Source of the DNA: Pseudomonas gingeri | GTDB taxonomy: Bacteria > Pseudomonadota > Gammaproteobacteria > Pseudomonadales > Pseudomonadaceae | NCBI RefSeq assembly: GCF_013386115.1 | Contig: NZ_JACAOR010000007.1 | Coordinates: forward strand, 644,702 to 708,701 | Direction of reading: 5' to 3' | Length of the DNA: 64,000 nucleotides | In this document: positions 34,646-42,225 of the stretch, one piece after another | Numbering within the stretch: the first letter of the stretch is position 1 | Layout of the letters: every line of letters begins with the position of its first letter | Position numbers and translations under genes: made by a program | The notes under the pieces: model-generated | Seen by the model: the letters and a program-made list of their open reading frames with translations, nothing else | What the model was told of the DNA's origin: nothing | The model's database searches: none

Positions 34646-34723
34646 AAGCACTCCCGTTAGCCGCCGACACCAGGGCCGGACTCAAAGGGTCAAGGGTAGC
34701 GAACCCACTCCGCCAGGGACAGC

Positions 34724-35047
34724 TCAGTCTTCGAGCAGGTCCAGTTCGCGCCGTGCCACCGGGTCACCGGCGCGCGCGGCCTGGCGCAGCAACTCATGGC
34801 CGATACGCTGGTCCCGGGCACTCCCGCAATCACGGCACATCAGTTGCCCCAATCGGCGCTGGGCCAGCACCACACCCTCGCGAGCCGGCTGTTTCAGCAA
34901 GCGCCCGGCGAAGTGCTTGACGCTGGGGTTGTGACCCAGGCTCGGGCTGTCCAGCAACCAGAGCGCGACACGCAGGGAAAAACGCTTCGGTTCGGTTGAA
35001 ATAGTATTGGAGGAAGATAGGGTTGGTGAGCTTGAGCGAAACTTCAT
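34724..35047 (-). CDS. Small Sel1-like repeat protein
   Basis: 107 residues. The second half contains one to two Sel1/TPR-like helical repeats (EGVVLAQRRLGQLMCRDCGS and RIGHELLRQAARAGDPVARR). The Ser-rich N-terminus (about 20 residues) is probably unstructured. Such repeats mediate protein contacts. It lies downstream of a long gene-free region with a DnaA-box palindrome, which may include its promoter. Confidence 0.65.
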   Translation of the reverse strand: MKFRSSSPTLSSSNTISTEPKRFSLRVALWLLDSPSLGHNPSVKHFAGRLLKQPAREGVVLAQRRLGQLMCRDCGSARDQRIGHELLRQAARAGDPVARRELDLLED

Positions 35048-35153
35048 ATCTGACAGTAGGGTAGATCGCAGGGCGCGCCACTCTACTCTTTTTTCCGCTC
35101 AGGTAAAGTCGAAAAAACGTCATATGCCCGTGCTAGAGCAAGCGCTTGGGACA

Positions 35154-35172
35154 ATCCACAGAAGCTGTGGAT
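35154..35172. promoter_or_regulatory. DnaA-box palindrome, second locus
   Basis: ATCCACAG and CTGTGGAT flank a three-base centre. The right arm continues to a full DnaA box (TGTGGATAA, complement TTATCCACA). The left arm (CAATCCACA) deviates by two bases from the consensus TTATCCACA. The layout resembles the 13464-13500 element. Confidence 0.5.
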
Positions 35173-35289
35173 AACTCAGTGGACAACCACTCTTTAATCC
35201 CCGCAAACCCCCATGGAATGGGGCTCGCAGTCAAACTGTCGATTTTTTCACCAATAAAAAAATACGATATTTTTCATTGACTTGTATTT

Positions 35290-35501
35290 CCGATACAGGC
35301 ATTCGAGGGCCTGAACCGGAAGATGACAACGAGGTGACAAGGCGGGCCAATAATGTGCACAAGTCATACTTTGACGGTTATATCGACGCACCTTTTTTGC
35401 ACAAGCGGGCAAAATCGGGCGCGGCACCGCGGCAAACGTCTCGACAAGCGGTCGAGGCAGGGGCTAGAGCCCCGTTGCCCGGCCCTCTGCGCGGGGCCCG
35501 A
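35290..35501 (+). ncRNA. Possible small RNA ending at an intrinsic terminator
   Basis: A -35-like TTGACT sits at 35277-35282 after an A/T tract. About 200 bases downstream, GGGGCT-AG-AGCCCC (about 35459-35472) and GGCCC...GGGCC followed by CGAGTTTTTT (ending near 35510) form a terminator-like end. No -10 is convincing. The sequence between has no coding character. This is an inference from signals only. Confidence 0.3.
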
Positions 35502-35974
35502 GTTTTTTCATCATCCCCCTTCCATTCCCCGACTCGATGCGATAGTATCCGCACCGTTAGTACCAAGCTGAAAGTCAATTCTGGTCGAACACATCCCCCG
35601 GCAAGCGTCCTGCAAAGGAATCAGCGGCTGAAAAAAGGGACCGACCACCTCGATGGTTTCCAGGTAAAACTTGCGACAACACAGCCTTTGAATCGAAAGC
35701 AAAGGGTGTTGCCAGGTGTTATTACTCTGACCGAACCAACCTGCAAATTGATCAGGATCTTCACCCCGGGCCCAGAACCTTTGCCCCTGTTGTGATTGCC
35801 TGCCCTCCTAAGTACCTACCTGCCAGCCCAAGCGCCACTTATTTCAAGCGCTGCAAACTGGCTGCTTTGTTCCAGTCAGGTTCTTCGTCCGACCAATGGT
35901 GGTTCGGCGTTACTGGAACGTTTTAACGTTGCGCGGTTCAGATACCGTGTCATTTGTAGGAACACCTAATAACT

Positions 35975-36199
35975 ATGTCCACTCAAATCCATGCTCAGGA
36001 TGCCATTCGCACCCTAACCAATGCCTTTGCACCGATGAACTGCCTGATCATGGCCGCTCGCAAAGGTTGCTTCAGCTTCACCCTGGTCAACGAACACGGC
36101 ATCGCCCGTCACAGCGAACGCCTGTATCCGGATCAGTATTCCAGCGCCGAGCCGCTGCAGGCCGTGATCGAACGCACCCGTCAGGCACTGGTTGCCTGA
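35975..36199 (+). CDS. DUF3509 family protein
   Basis: 74 residues. The family is small and Pseudomonas-centred. The central CLIMAARKGCFSFTLVNEHG is predicted as a beta hairpin and the C-terminus as a helix (PLQAVIERTRQALVA). It is cytoplasmic with no known role. It has its own terminator 25 bases after the stop. AGGA lies 13 bases before the ATG, a long spacing. Confidence 0.85.
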   Translation: MSTQIHAQDAIRTLTNAFAPMNCLIMAARKGCFSFTLVNEHGIARHSERLYPDQYSSAEPLQAVIERTRQALVA

Positions 36200-36223
36200 A
36201 GTTCGAACCCGCCGCACTCCAGA

Positions 36224-36250
36224 AGCCCTGCCCATGAAGCAGGGCTTTTT
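36224..36250 (+). terminator. Terminator of the DUF3509 gene
   Basis: AGCCCTGC and GCAGGGCT pair over a seven-base loop and are followed by TTTT. Confidence 0.85.
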
Positions 36251-36466
36251 ATTGCCTGAAGTTTCGCGATTTTGCTCGCCGTCCTAATCACGAATAAATA
36301 TATAAGCTCCGGCTGCACGTTTTAAATATTTTAAAAACAGTCCTTTACAGCAAAGATATGACACTACACTTCAACTCAAGCGGTCTGAGCCGCTTCCGGC
36401 AGACCTGATCGATCCACCGCTGCCAAGCGCCAGGTCTCGCCGGCCAATAATAAGTTTGAGGGTGTT

Positions 36467-36949
36467 ATGGGTATTGCCGCGAGGGAACTGCGCCTTTATG
36501 TGATTCGCCCGACCTTGCAGTACCTGGGCCGTCACAGCCAGACCGCAGAAGCATTGCTGCTGGGCATCGCCGCCAGCCAATCGGACCTGGGCTCGGCCCT
36601 GCACAACCGTCGCGGCCACGGCCTGTACCGCATCGGTGAAAACCGTCATGCCGCACTCTGGGACCACTACCTGGCCCTCGACCCCGAACTCGCCAGCCTG
36701 GTTCGCGGCCTCGCCAGCCAACATGCCTTCCTCAGCAGCCCCCACCTCGAACTCACCGTGAACCTGCGTTACGCCACGGCCATTGCCTGGCTGTTGATCG
36801 AGGAGCAACAACTGCGCCTTCCTGCCGCCGACGACCTGCTCGGCATGGCGCGAATCTGGCGACAGATCTTCCAGCCACAGGGACGTTTGCGCGACTTCAC
36901 CCGCGCCTGGAAAAATTGTGACTCATCGGTCAGTTTTGTCGCCTGTTAA
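36467..36949 (+). CDS. Hypothetical protein, lysozyme/transglycosylase-like
   Basis: 160 residues, GAGGG four bases upstream. The region ALLLGIAASQSDLGSALHNR then GHGLYRIGENRHAALWDHYL resembles phage- or host-encoded proteins of transglycosylase-like shape, in which a TAAxES motif carries a catalytic Glu. Here that position reads AASQS, so the Glu is absent and the protein may not be an enzyme. There is no signal peptide. A run of AT-rich DNA (36270-36350) precedes it, and base composition changes there. Function unknown. Confidence 0.6.
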   Translation: MGIAARELRLYVIRPTLQYLGRHSQTAEALLLGIAASQSDLGSALHNRRGHGLYRIGENRHAALWDHYLALDPELASLVRGLASQHAFLSSPHLELTVNLRYATAIAWLLIEEQQLRLPAADDLLGMARIWRQIFQPQGRLRDFTRAWKNCDSSVSFVAC

Positions 36950-37094
36950 TCGTCCTCCTTCGATATCGGCAAAATACTACCGATTTTGGTCGGATTGTCC
37001 TACAAAACCGCTCTATCTCCTGCGATACAGCCTATAGCGCCGAAGCGAAAATGTTGGTAATTTCCGCCTCGGTGATCACCACGGAGTTCTAATA

Positions 37095-38375
37095 ATGAAA
37101 AAAGTAATGCTCAAGACCACACTCAGCCTCGCCGTTACCCTGGCATCCACCCAGCTTTTCGCGAGTGGCTTTGCCCTCAACGAGCAGAGCATCAGCGGGA
37201 TGGGTACTGGTTTTGCGGGTCGATCCTCTTCTGCCGATGATGCAAGCACTGTCTATGGCAACCCTGCCGGTATGTCATTCCTCAAACGCGATCAGATCAC
37301 AGGTGGCGTTGCTGCCATTGATGCTTCGACCGATATCCGCGATGCCAGCGGTAGCCGTACCGGTACCAACAAAGGTGACATGGTGCCGTTCACGGCCGTC
37401 CCCATGCTGTTCGCCGTGAAGAAACTGGATGATCAATGGGCTTTCGGCCTTGGCGTGTACGCGCCATTCGGTCTGATTACCAACTACGAAAGCAGCTTCC
37501 AGGGTCGAAATCAGGCCGACAAGAGCGAAGTGAAGGTTGTCACCTTCCAGCCAACTGTCAGCTACGCCTTCAATGACAAGGTATCGATCGGTTTCGGTCC
37601 GACCATCAACCGTATTTCCGGTACTTTGTCGTCCGCACTGAAAACGCCTTTTTCGCCAAATGACGGCGAAGTCGAGATCAAGGGTGACGATGTCGGTTAT
37701 GGCTACAATATCGGCGTCCTGGTTCAAGCCACCGACACCACTCGTGTCGGCCTGACCTACCACTCGAAGGTCAACTACAAGCTTGAAGGCCATACCACCG
37801 TGACACCTGGTGCAGGCACACCATCTCCAGTGTTGAAACCCAATCGTTATGATGCCTCGCTGAAAATCGAGACACCTGAATCGTACGACCTGTCGGTAAC
37901 ACAAGACCTGAGCGATGCCTGGAAACTCTACGCTGGTACCACCTGGACCCGCTGGAGCCGCCTGAAAGACATCACGGTCAACAACGAAGGTGTAACGGTG
38001 GCCGCCGGCGGTGCTGCTGCTCCGACTTCGTTTACCAGCATCAAGGAAGAGCAGAACTGGCACGACACCTGGGCTTACGCCGTGGGTACCTCCTATCAGT
38101 TGAACAAGCAATGGGTCCTGCGTACCGGCCTGACATTCGACCAGGCACCGACCAACAACACCGACCGCTCGCCACGTATTCCGACAGGCGACCGTACGAT
38201 TTTCAGCCTGGGTGCCGGTTATGCCGTCACTGACGACCTGACAATCGACGTGGCCTACTCCTACCTCAAAGAGGAAAAGGTCAAAGTCAGCGGCGACAAT
38301 GGCAACCAGACCTATAACTCTGAATTCAAAAACAGCGCGAACGGCTTTGGTGTAGGCGCGACCTACAAGTTCTGA
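37095..38375 (+). CDS. FadL-family outer membrane transport protein
   Basis: 426 residues. The signal peptide ends near LFASGFALNE. The mature N-terminus GFALNEQSISGMGTGFAGRS is the FadL/TodX hatch-domain signature (aromatic GNPAGMSFL follows), and the protein ends in FGVGATYKF with the C-terminal Phe of outer membrane barrels. It should carry long-chain fatty acids or other hydrophobics across the outer membrane. With the neighbouring gpx, MFS and MarR genes it matches PA1285-PA1288 of P. aeruginosa, where PA1288 is a FadL homologue linked to oxylipin export. Codon use is less GC-biased than in its neighbours. Confidence 0.92.
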   Translation: MKKVMLKTTLSLAVTLASTQLFASGFALNEQSISGMGTGFAGRSSSADDASTVYGNPAGMSFLKRDQITGGVAAIDASTDIRDASGSRTGTNKGDMVPFTAVPMLFAVKKLDDQWAFGLGVYAPFGLITNYESSFQGRNQADKSEVKVVTFQPTVSYAFNDKVSIGFGPTINRISGTLSSALKTPFSPNDGEVEIKGDDVGYGYNIGVLVQATDTTRVGLTYHSKVNYKLEGHTTVTPGAGTPSPVLKPNRYDASLKIETPESYDLSVTQDLSDAWKLYAGTTWTRWSRLKDITVNNEGVTVAAGGAAAPTSFTSIKEEQNWHDTWAYAVGTSYQLNKQWVLRTGLTFDQAPTNNTDRSPRIPTGDRTIFSLGAGYAVTDDLTIDVAYSYLKEEKVKVSGDNGNQTYNSEFKNSANGFGVGATYKF

Positions 38376-38411
38376 TCCCCCGCCAGCCTGAACGGCTGAT
38401 CGGTTGAACAG

Positions 38412-38439
38412 AAAAAACCCCGCACTCGCGGGGTTTTTT
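38412..38439. terminator. Bidirectional terminator between fadL and gpx
   Basis: AAAAAACCCCGC and GCGGGGTTTTTT form a symmetrical stem with A- and T-runs on both sides, serving both convergent genes. Confidence 0.9.
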
Positions 38440-38453
38440 ATTGGCCGGTTGTC

Positions 38454-39005
38454 TCACGGCTTCGACGCAATGGCCTTTTCCACCGCCTCGATCAGTTCCG
38501 GGTTATCCGGCTTGGTCAGGCTGGAAAAATGCGCGATCACCTTGCCCTGGCGATCCACCACGTACTTGTAGAAATTCCACTTCGGCGCCCCAGCCTGTTC
38601 GGCCAGCACCTTGAACAGGTGCGTCGCATCACTGCCCCGGACCGCCTGCGGCTCGGTCATGGTGAAGGTGACGCCGTAGTTCACATAACAGACCTTGGCC
38701 GTCTCGGCACCGTCCTTGGACTCCTGCTTGAAGTCATCCGACGGCACACCGATCAACTCCAGGCCCTGCCCCTTGTAGCGCTGATACAGCGCTTCCAGGC
38801 CCTTAAACTGCGGGGCGAAACCGCAAAAGCTCGCCGTGTTGACGATCACCAGCGGTTTGCCGGCAAACTTCTGGCACAAGTCGATGGACTCCTTGGCCCG
38901 CAGCTTCGGCAATTGCCCCTGCAGCAACTCGGGGCAATCGGCCGCCAGTGCCACTCCCGACACCGCCATCAACATCGCAGGTACCACCAGCCAGCGCATC
39001 GCCAT
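38454..39005 (-). CDS. Periplasmic glutathione-peroxidase-family protein
   Basis: 183 residues with a Sec signal peptide (cut near ALA-ADCPE) and a thioredoxin-like fold. The peroxidatic Cys is in VNTASFCGFAPQFKGLEAL, and the Trp-Asn pair is in KWNFYKYVVD. The usual NQFGxQEP loop reads PSDDFKQES, so the tetrad Gln is replaced. Bacterial members usually use thioredoxin-like donors rather than glutathione. The periplasmic location fits removal of lipid or other hydroperoxides, possibly linked to the FadL gene next door. Confidence 0.88.
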   Translation of the reverse strand: MAMRWLVVPAMLMAVSGVALAADCPELLQGQLPKLRAKESIDLCQKFAGKPLVIVNTASFCGFAPQFKGLEALYQRYKGQGLELIGVPSDDFKQESKDGAETAKVCYVNYGVTFTMTEPQAVRGSDATHLFKVLAEQAGAPKWNFYKYVVDRQGKVIAHFSSLTKPDNPELIEAVEKAIASKP

Positions 39006-39059
39006 ATCCAGCGTCCTTGAAAAAGATCAGATTTCGACGTTACTCGTCCCTGCGTGCAC

Positions 39060-39182
39060 CTAGCAAGCACCCATGCCCAATTGCATCAAGGCCAGGCCAC
39101 CCTGATGCCAGCCCCACCAGGCCAACGCCAGCAGCAACGCCACGGCAGCCAGGGTCAGCAGCCGCGGCCACAAGGTATTCAT
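39060..39182 (-). CDS. 40-residue single-span membrane peptide
   Basis: The ATG overlaps the TGA of the MFS gene (ATGA), a strong sign of translational coupling. The product begins MNTLWPRLLTLAAVALLLAL and ends GMGAC, with one hydrophobic helix of about 20 residues. It may stabilise or modulate the transporter, in the manner of small membrane proteins such as AcrZ, but no homologue is recognised. Confidence 0.6.
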   Translation of the reverse strand: MNTLWPRLLTLAAVALLLALAWWGWHQGGLALMQLGMGAC

Positions 39183-40387
39183 GCCACCCCCAACTGCGTC
39201 TGCAGGCGTGCCACGGGCCGCTCACGCACCGGCCAGTTCAAGGCTGCCGCCAACAGGCTGAGGAGAATCGCCACCTGCCAGATCAAGTCATAGCTGCCCA
39301 TCTGGTCATACACCACGCCACCCAGCCAACCGCCGAGGAAGGAACCGATCTGGTGGAACAGGAAAACGATCCCACCCAGCATGGACAGATTGCGCACCCC
39401 GAACAGGGTCGCCACGGTGCCATTGGTCAGGGGCACCGTCGATAGCCAGAGGAAGCCCATGGCCATGCCGAACAGATAGGCGCTGGTCTGCGTCACCGGC
39501 AGCCAGAGGAACAGCCCGATCACCACGGCCCGGGCCAGGTACAAAGCCGTCAACAGGCGCGGCTTGGACATGCGTCCGCCCAGCCAGCCGGCGGTGTAGG
39601 TGCCGAAGATATTGAACAAGCCGATCAACGCCAGCACGGTGGTGCCGACACTGGCCGGCAGATGCTGGTCCACCAGGTAGGCCGGCAGATGCACGCCGAT
39701 AAACACCACCTGGAAGCCGCAGACGAAGAAGCCGAATGCCAGGAGCCAGAACCCGGAGTGGGAGCAGGCCTCGCGCAGCGCCTCGCCCAGGGTCTGCTCA
39801 CCGGCCAGTACCGGCAGCGGCTTGTCCTTGAGCATCGCCACCAGCGGCACGATCAGCGCCACCAGCAGGCCCAGCACCAGCAAGGCGGTCGACCAACCCA
39901 GCCAGCCAATCAGCCCCAGGGTACCCGGCAACATCGCGAACTGCCCGAACGAGCCGGCGGCGCTGGCGATCCCCATTGCCATGCTGCGCTGCTCCGGCGC
40001 GACAGCACGTCCGACCACACCGAGAATCACCGAGAAGGAGGTGCCCGAGAGGCCGATCCCGATCAACAGGCCGGCACTCAGGGACAGGCTCAGGGCCGAA
40101 TCGGAAAGCCCCATGAAGACCAGGCCGACGGCGTACAGCAGGCCACCGACCAGTACCACTTTCGCCGCGCCGAAACGGTCGGCCAGGGCGCCGGTGAAGG
40201 GTTGTGCCAGGCCCCAGATCAGGTTCTGCAAGGCGATGGCAAAGGCAAAGACTTCCCGTCCCCAGCCGAACTGCGCACTCATCGGTGGCAGGAACAGGCC
40301 GAAGCCATGGCGCACTCCCAGCGACAAGGCGAGAATCAACGCGCCCCCGAGAAGAATCCAGCCACTGGTACGCCAGAGCGATGTCAT
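39179..40387 (-). CDS. MFS transporter (monocarboxylate/oxalate-type)
   Basis: 402 residues with twelve predicted helices. The pattern LGVRHGFGLFLPPMSAQFGW at helix 1-2 and GALADRFGAAKVVLVGG after helix 2 fits the monocarboxylate/oxalate-formate antiporter-like group. Downstream of MarR, and preceded by the palindrome GGGTATATACCC, it is probably MarR-repressed. The small peptide gene follows with a four-base overlap. Confidence 0.88.
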   Translation of the reverse strand: MTSLWRTSGWILLGGALILALSLGVRHGFGLFLPPMSAQFGWGREVFAFAIALQNLIWGLAQPFTGALADRFGAAKVVLVGGLLYAVGLVFMGLSDSALSLSLSAGLLIGIGLSGTSFSVILGVVGRAVAPEQRSMAMGIASAAGSFGQFAMLPGTLGLIGWLGWSTALLVLGLLVALIVPLVAMLKDKPLPVLAGEQTLGEALREACSHSGFWLLAFGFFVCGFQVVFIGVHLPAYLVDQHLPASVGTTVLALIGLFNIFGTYTAGWLGGRMSKPRLLTALYLARAVVIGLFLWLPVTQTSAYLFGMAMGFLWLSTVPLTNGTVATLFGVRNLSMLGGIVFLFHQIGSFLGGWLGGVVYDQMGSYDLIWQVAILLSLLAAALNWPVRERPVARLQTQLGVA

Positions 40388-40404
40388 TATTGTTCTCCAA
40401 TAGC

Positions 40405-40416
40405 GGGTATATACCC
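40405..40416. promoter_or_regulatory. MarR operator candidate 1
   Basis: GGGTATATACCC, a perfect 12-base palindrome 18 bases upstream of the MFS start. A near-copy stands before the MarR gene itself. Confidence 0.6.
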
Positions 40417-40439
40417 ACTTTTATTCAAATTAAAGGCGA

Positions 40440-40853
40440 TTACTCGCCACACGCCAGTTCATCCAGCAACGCCAGCAGGGCAGCGCGCTTTTCATCTCCC
40501 AACCGCTCGGCCAGGCGCAACTGCGCCGCCTCCCAGGCCGGAAACGCCGCCTCCAGCCGTTCGGCTCCGGCAGCGGTCAGGCACACCAGGCGATTGCGCT
40601 GGTCGGCCCCCTCGCTCAACTTCACCAGGCCCTCGCCTTCGAGGACCCGCAGATTACGCCCCAGGGTGCTGCGATCCAGGCCCATGGCTTCAGCCAGGCT
40701 GGAAATGCTCGGCTTGTCCAGGCGTTGCAGATTACACAGCAGAGAATACTGCGCGACGTTGATCCCGAAGCCATCGAGAGCGCCGTCATAATGTCTGCTG
40801 ACGCCACGTGCGGCGCGACGCAGGCTGATGCATAAACAGTCGGTGGACAACAT
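40440..40853 (-). CDS. MarR-family regulator
   Basis: 137 residues. The winged HTH covers about residues 35-95 (LDKPSISSLAEAMGLDRSTL, then LEGEGLVKLSEGADQRNRLV). The dimerisation helices lie at both ends. It stands upstream of the MFS gene in the same direction, with similar palindromes before both genes, so autorepression and control of the transporter are likely. Ligand unknown. Confidence 0.9.
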   Translation of the reverse strand: MLSTDCLCISLRRAARGVSRHYDGALDGFGINVAQYSLLCNLQRLDKPSISSLAEAMGLDRSTLGRNLRVLEGEGLVKLSEGADQRNRLVCLTAAGAERLEAAFPAWEAAQLRLAERLGDEKRAALLALLDELACGE

Positions 40854-40857
40854 GATA

Positions 40858-40870
40858 GGTGTATATACCC
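40858..40870. promoter_or_regulatory. MarR operator candidate 2
   Basis: GGTGTATATACCC, a near-perfect palindrome immediately upstream of the MarR start codon, sharing TATATACCC with the site before the MFS gene. Confidence 0.6.
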
Positions 40871-40912
40871 GCGAAACACGTGTAACCAGTTTATCGATAA
40901 AACGGCAGCGTG

Positions 40913-41650
40913 TCAGATCAACGCCAACCCCACCAGTACCGCCATTTCCAGCAACTCCAGCAAGGCCCCTGCCGTATCACCGGTGGTGCCCCCCAGGCGC
41001 CGCATCATCAACCGCCGCAACCAGAAGAAACACCCCGCCGCCAGCAGCACGGCAAACGCCCCCTTGAGGCCCGCGAGGACCAGGCAACCCAGGATGCTCG
41101 CCAGCAACACATGACGCCCGGTGCGCCGTGGCAGATGATCGGCCAGTGCCTGGCCCAGGCCGCCGGCGCGGACGTAAGGCGTCACCAGGAACAAGCCCAG
41201 CAGGGCACCGCGCCCGATCAGTGGGGCCAGGATCAGGGCCACCGTCTGCTGCTGTTCGATCAGGGCCAGCAAGGCACCGAACTTCAACAGCAACACCAGG
41301 ACCAGGGTCACCACCGCGATCGGTCCGCTGCGCGGGTCCTTCATGATCAGCAGGGTCCGTTCGCGATCGCCGAAGCCGCCCAACCAGGCGTCGGCACTGT
41401 CGGCCAGGCCATCGAGGTGCAGGCCGCCGCTGAACAACACCCACACCGTCAGCAACAACGCACCGTGCAAGAACAGCGGTGCCCCGCCCAGCAATCCGTC
41501 GACGCCATACAGCACCGCCCCCAGCAGCAACCCCACCAGCGGATACCACAGCAGCGACCGCCCCAGTTCCTCGGGTTGCGGCATGCCCGGCAGGCGAATC
41601 GGCAGGCTGCTGAGAAACTGCAGGGCAATCCACAAGGGCAACAGGTTCAC
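40913..41650 (-). CDS. cobS: Adenosylcobinamide-GDP ribazoletransferase (cobalamin synthase)
   Basis: 245 residues with about six membrane helices. The start is GTG 41650 (MNLLPLWIALQFLSSLPI), overlapping the phosphatase stop as GTGA. Signatures are the helix-1 segment, GGLHLDGLADSADAWLGGFG and LIMKDPRSGPIAV, both typical of CobS/CobV. It joins adenosylcobinamide-GDP with alpha-ribazole (or its phosphate) to finish cobalamin, in the inner membrane. It is the last gene of the operon. P. denitrificans naming would be cobV. Confidence 0.94.
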   Translation of the reverse strand: MNLLPLWIALQFLSSLPIRLPGMPQPEELGRSLLWYPLVGLLLGAVLYGVDGLLGGAPLFLHGALLLTVWVLFSGGLHLDGLADSADAWLGGFGDRERTLLIMKDPRSGPIAVVTLVLVLLLKFGALLALIEQQQTVALILAPLIGRGALLGLFLVTPYVRAGGLGQALADHLPRRTGRHVLLASILGCLVLAGLKGAFAVLLAAGCFFWLRRLMMRRLGGTTGDTAGALLELLEMAVLVGLALI

Positions 41651-42225
41651 CGCCCTTCCCTCAGCACGCCATCGGCCGGCACCCGCAAGGTGAACAAGGC
41701 ACCATGGGCGACCTCGACCTGCAGCAGTTGTTCGCGCGGCAGGCCCCGTGCCCGGGCCAGCAGCAACTTCATGACGCCACCATGACTGACCAGCAACACC
41801 CGCTGGCCGGCATGGCGCTGTTGCAAACGCCCGACCGCTCCCAGCACGCGCTCGGAAAACCGTGACACAGGCTCCCCCTCGGGTGGGGTAAAGCCATATG
41901 GGTCGGACCAGAATCGCCCCAGGGCATCGGCGTCCGTCTCCATCAACGCCGCCGCGCTCTGTCCTTCCCAGGCACCGAAATGCAGCTCCTGCAGATCCTT
42001 TTCCAGTTCGACCGGCAATCCCAGTCGCCCCCCCAGCTCTTCGGCAAACCGCGCACAACGCTGCAAGGGCGAACTGACCAGCCGATCCCAGGGCCCCTGC
42101 CCCAGCACCGCGCTGCGCATCTGCGCCCAGCCCTTGTCGGTCAGCGCGTCATCCAGACTGCCGCGCAAGCCGCCACCCAGCTCGGTCTCGCCATGACGCA
42201 GCAGATCCAGATGCAGGGCGGTCAT
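41647..42225 (-). CDS. cobC: Alpha-ribazole phosphatase (histidine phosphatase)
   Basis: 192 residues of the phosphoglycerate-mutase-like superfamily, with LLRHGET at the start (catalytic His) and LVSHGGVMKLLLAR as the second His motif. It dephosphorylates alpha-ribazole-5'-phosphate or adenosylcobalamin-5'-phosphate in lower-ligand assembly. Four-base overlaps on both sides (cobT and cobS) support the role. Confidence 0.9.
   Translation of the reverse strand: MTALHLDLLRHGETELGGGLRGSLDDALTDKGWAQMRSAVLGQGPWDRLVSSPLQRCARFAEELGGRLGLPVELEKDLQELHFGAWEGQSAAALMETDADALGRFWSDPYGFTPPEGEPVSRFSERVLGAVGRLQQRHAGQRVLLVSHGGVMKLLLARARGLPREQLLQVEVAHGALFTLRVPADGVLREGR

Larger units (their letters stand above)
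35048..35974. other. 927-base gene-free region
   Basis: No frame here has convincing coding character. From left to right: the likely promoter of the Sel1-like gene; a DnaA-box palindrome (35154-35172); hairpins near 35178-35191 and 35209-35223; an A/T tract with TTTCATTGACTTG (35272-35284); a terminator-like structure near 35479-35501; a possible -10 (TAGTAT, near 35542); and a strong hairpin near 35677-35712 (CAACAC...CCTTTG with CAAAGG...GTGTTG). A 5' untranslated region of the DUF3509 gene may occupy the right part. Confidence 0.5.

Noticed and set aside
35277..35795. 172-residue + strand frame in the gene-free region
   Set aside because: It starts at a promoter-like site, runs through a terminator-like stem and has no conserved-looking segment or ribosome-binding site.
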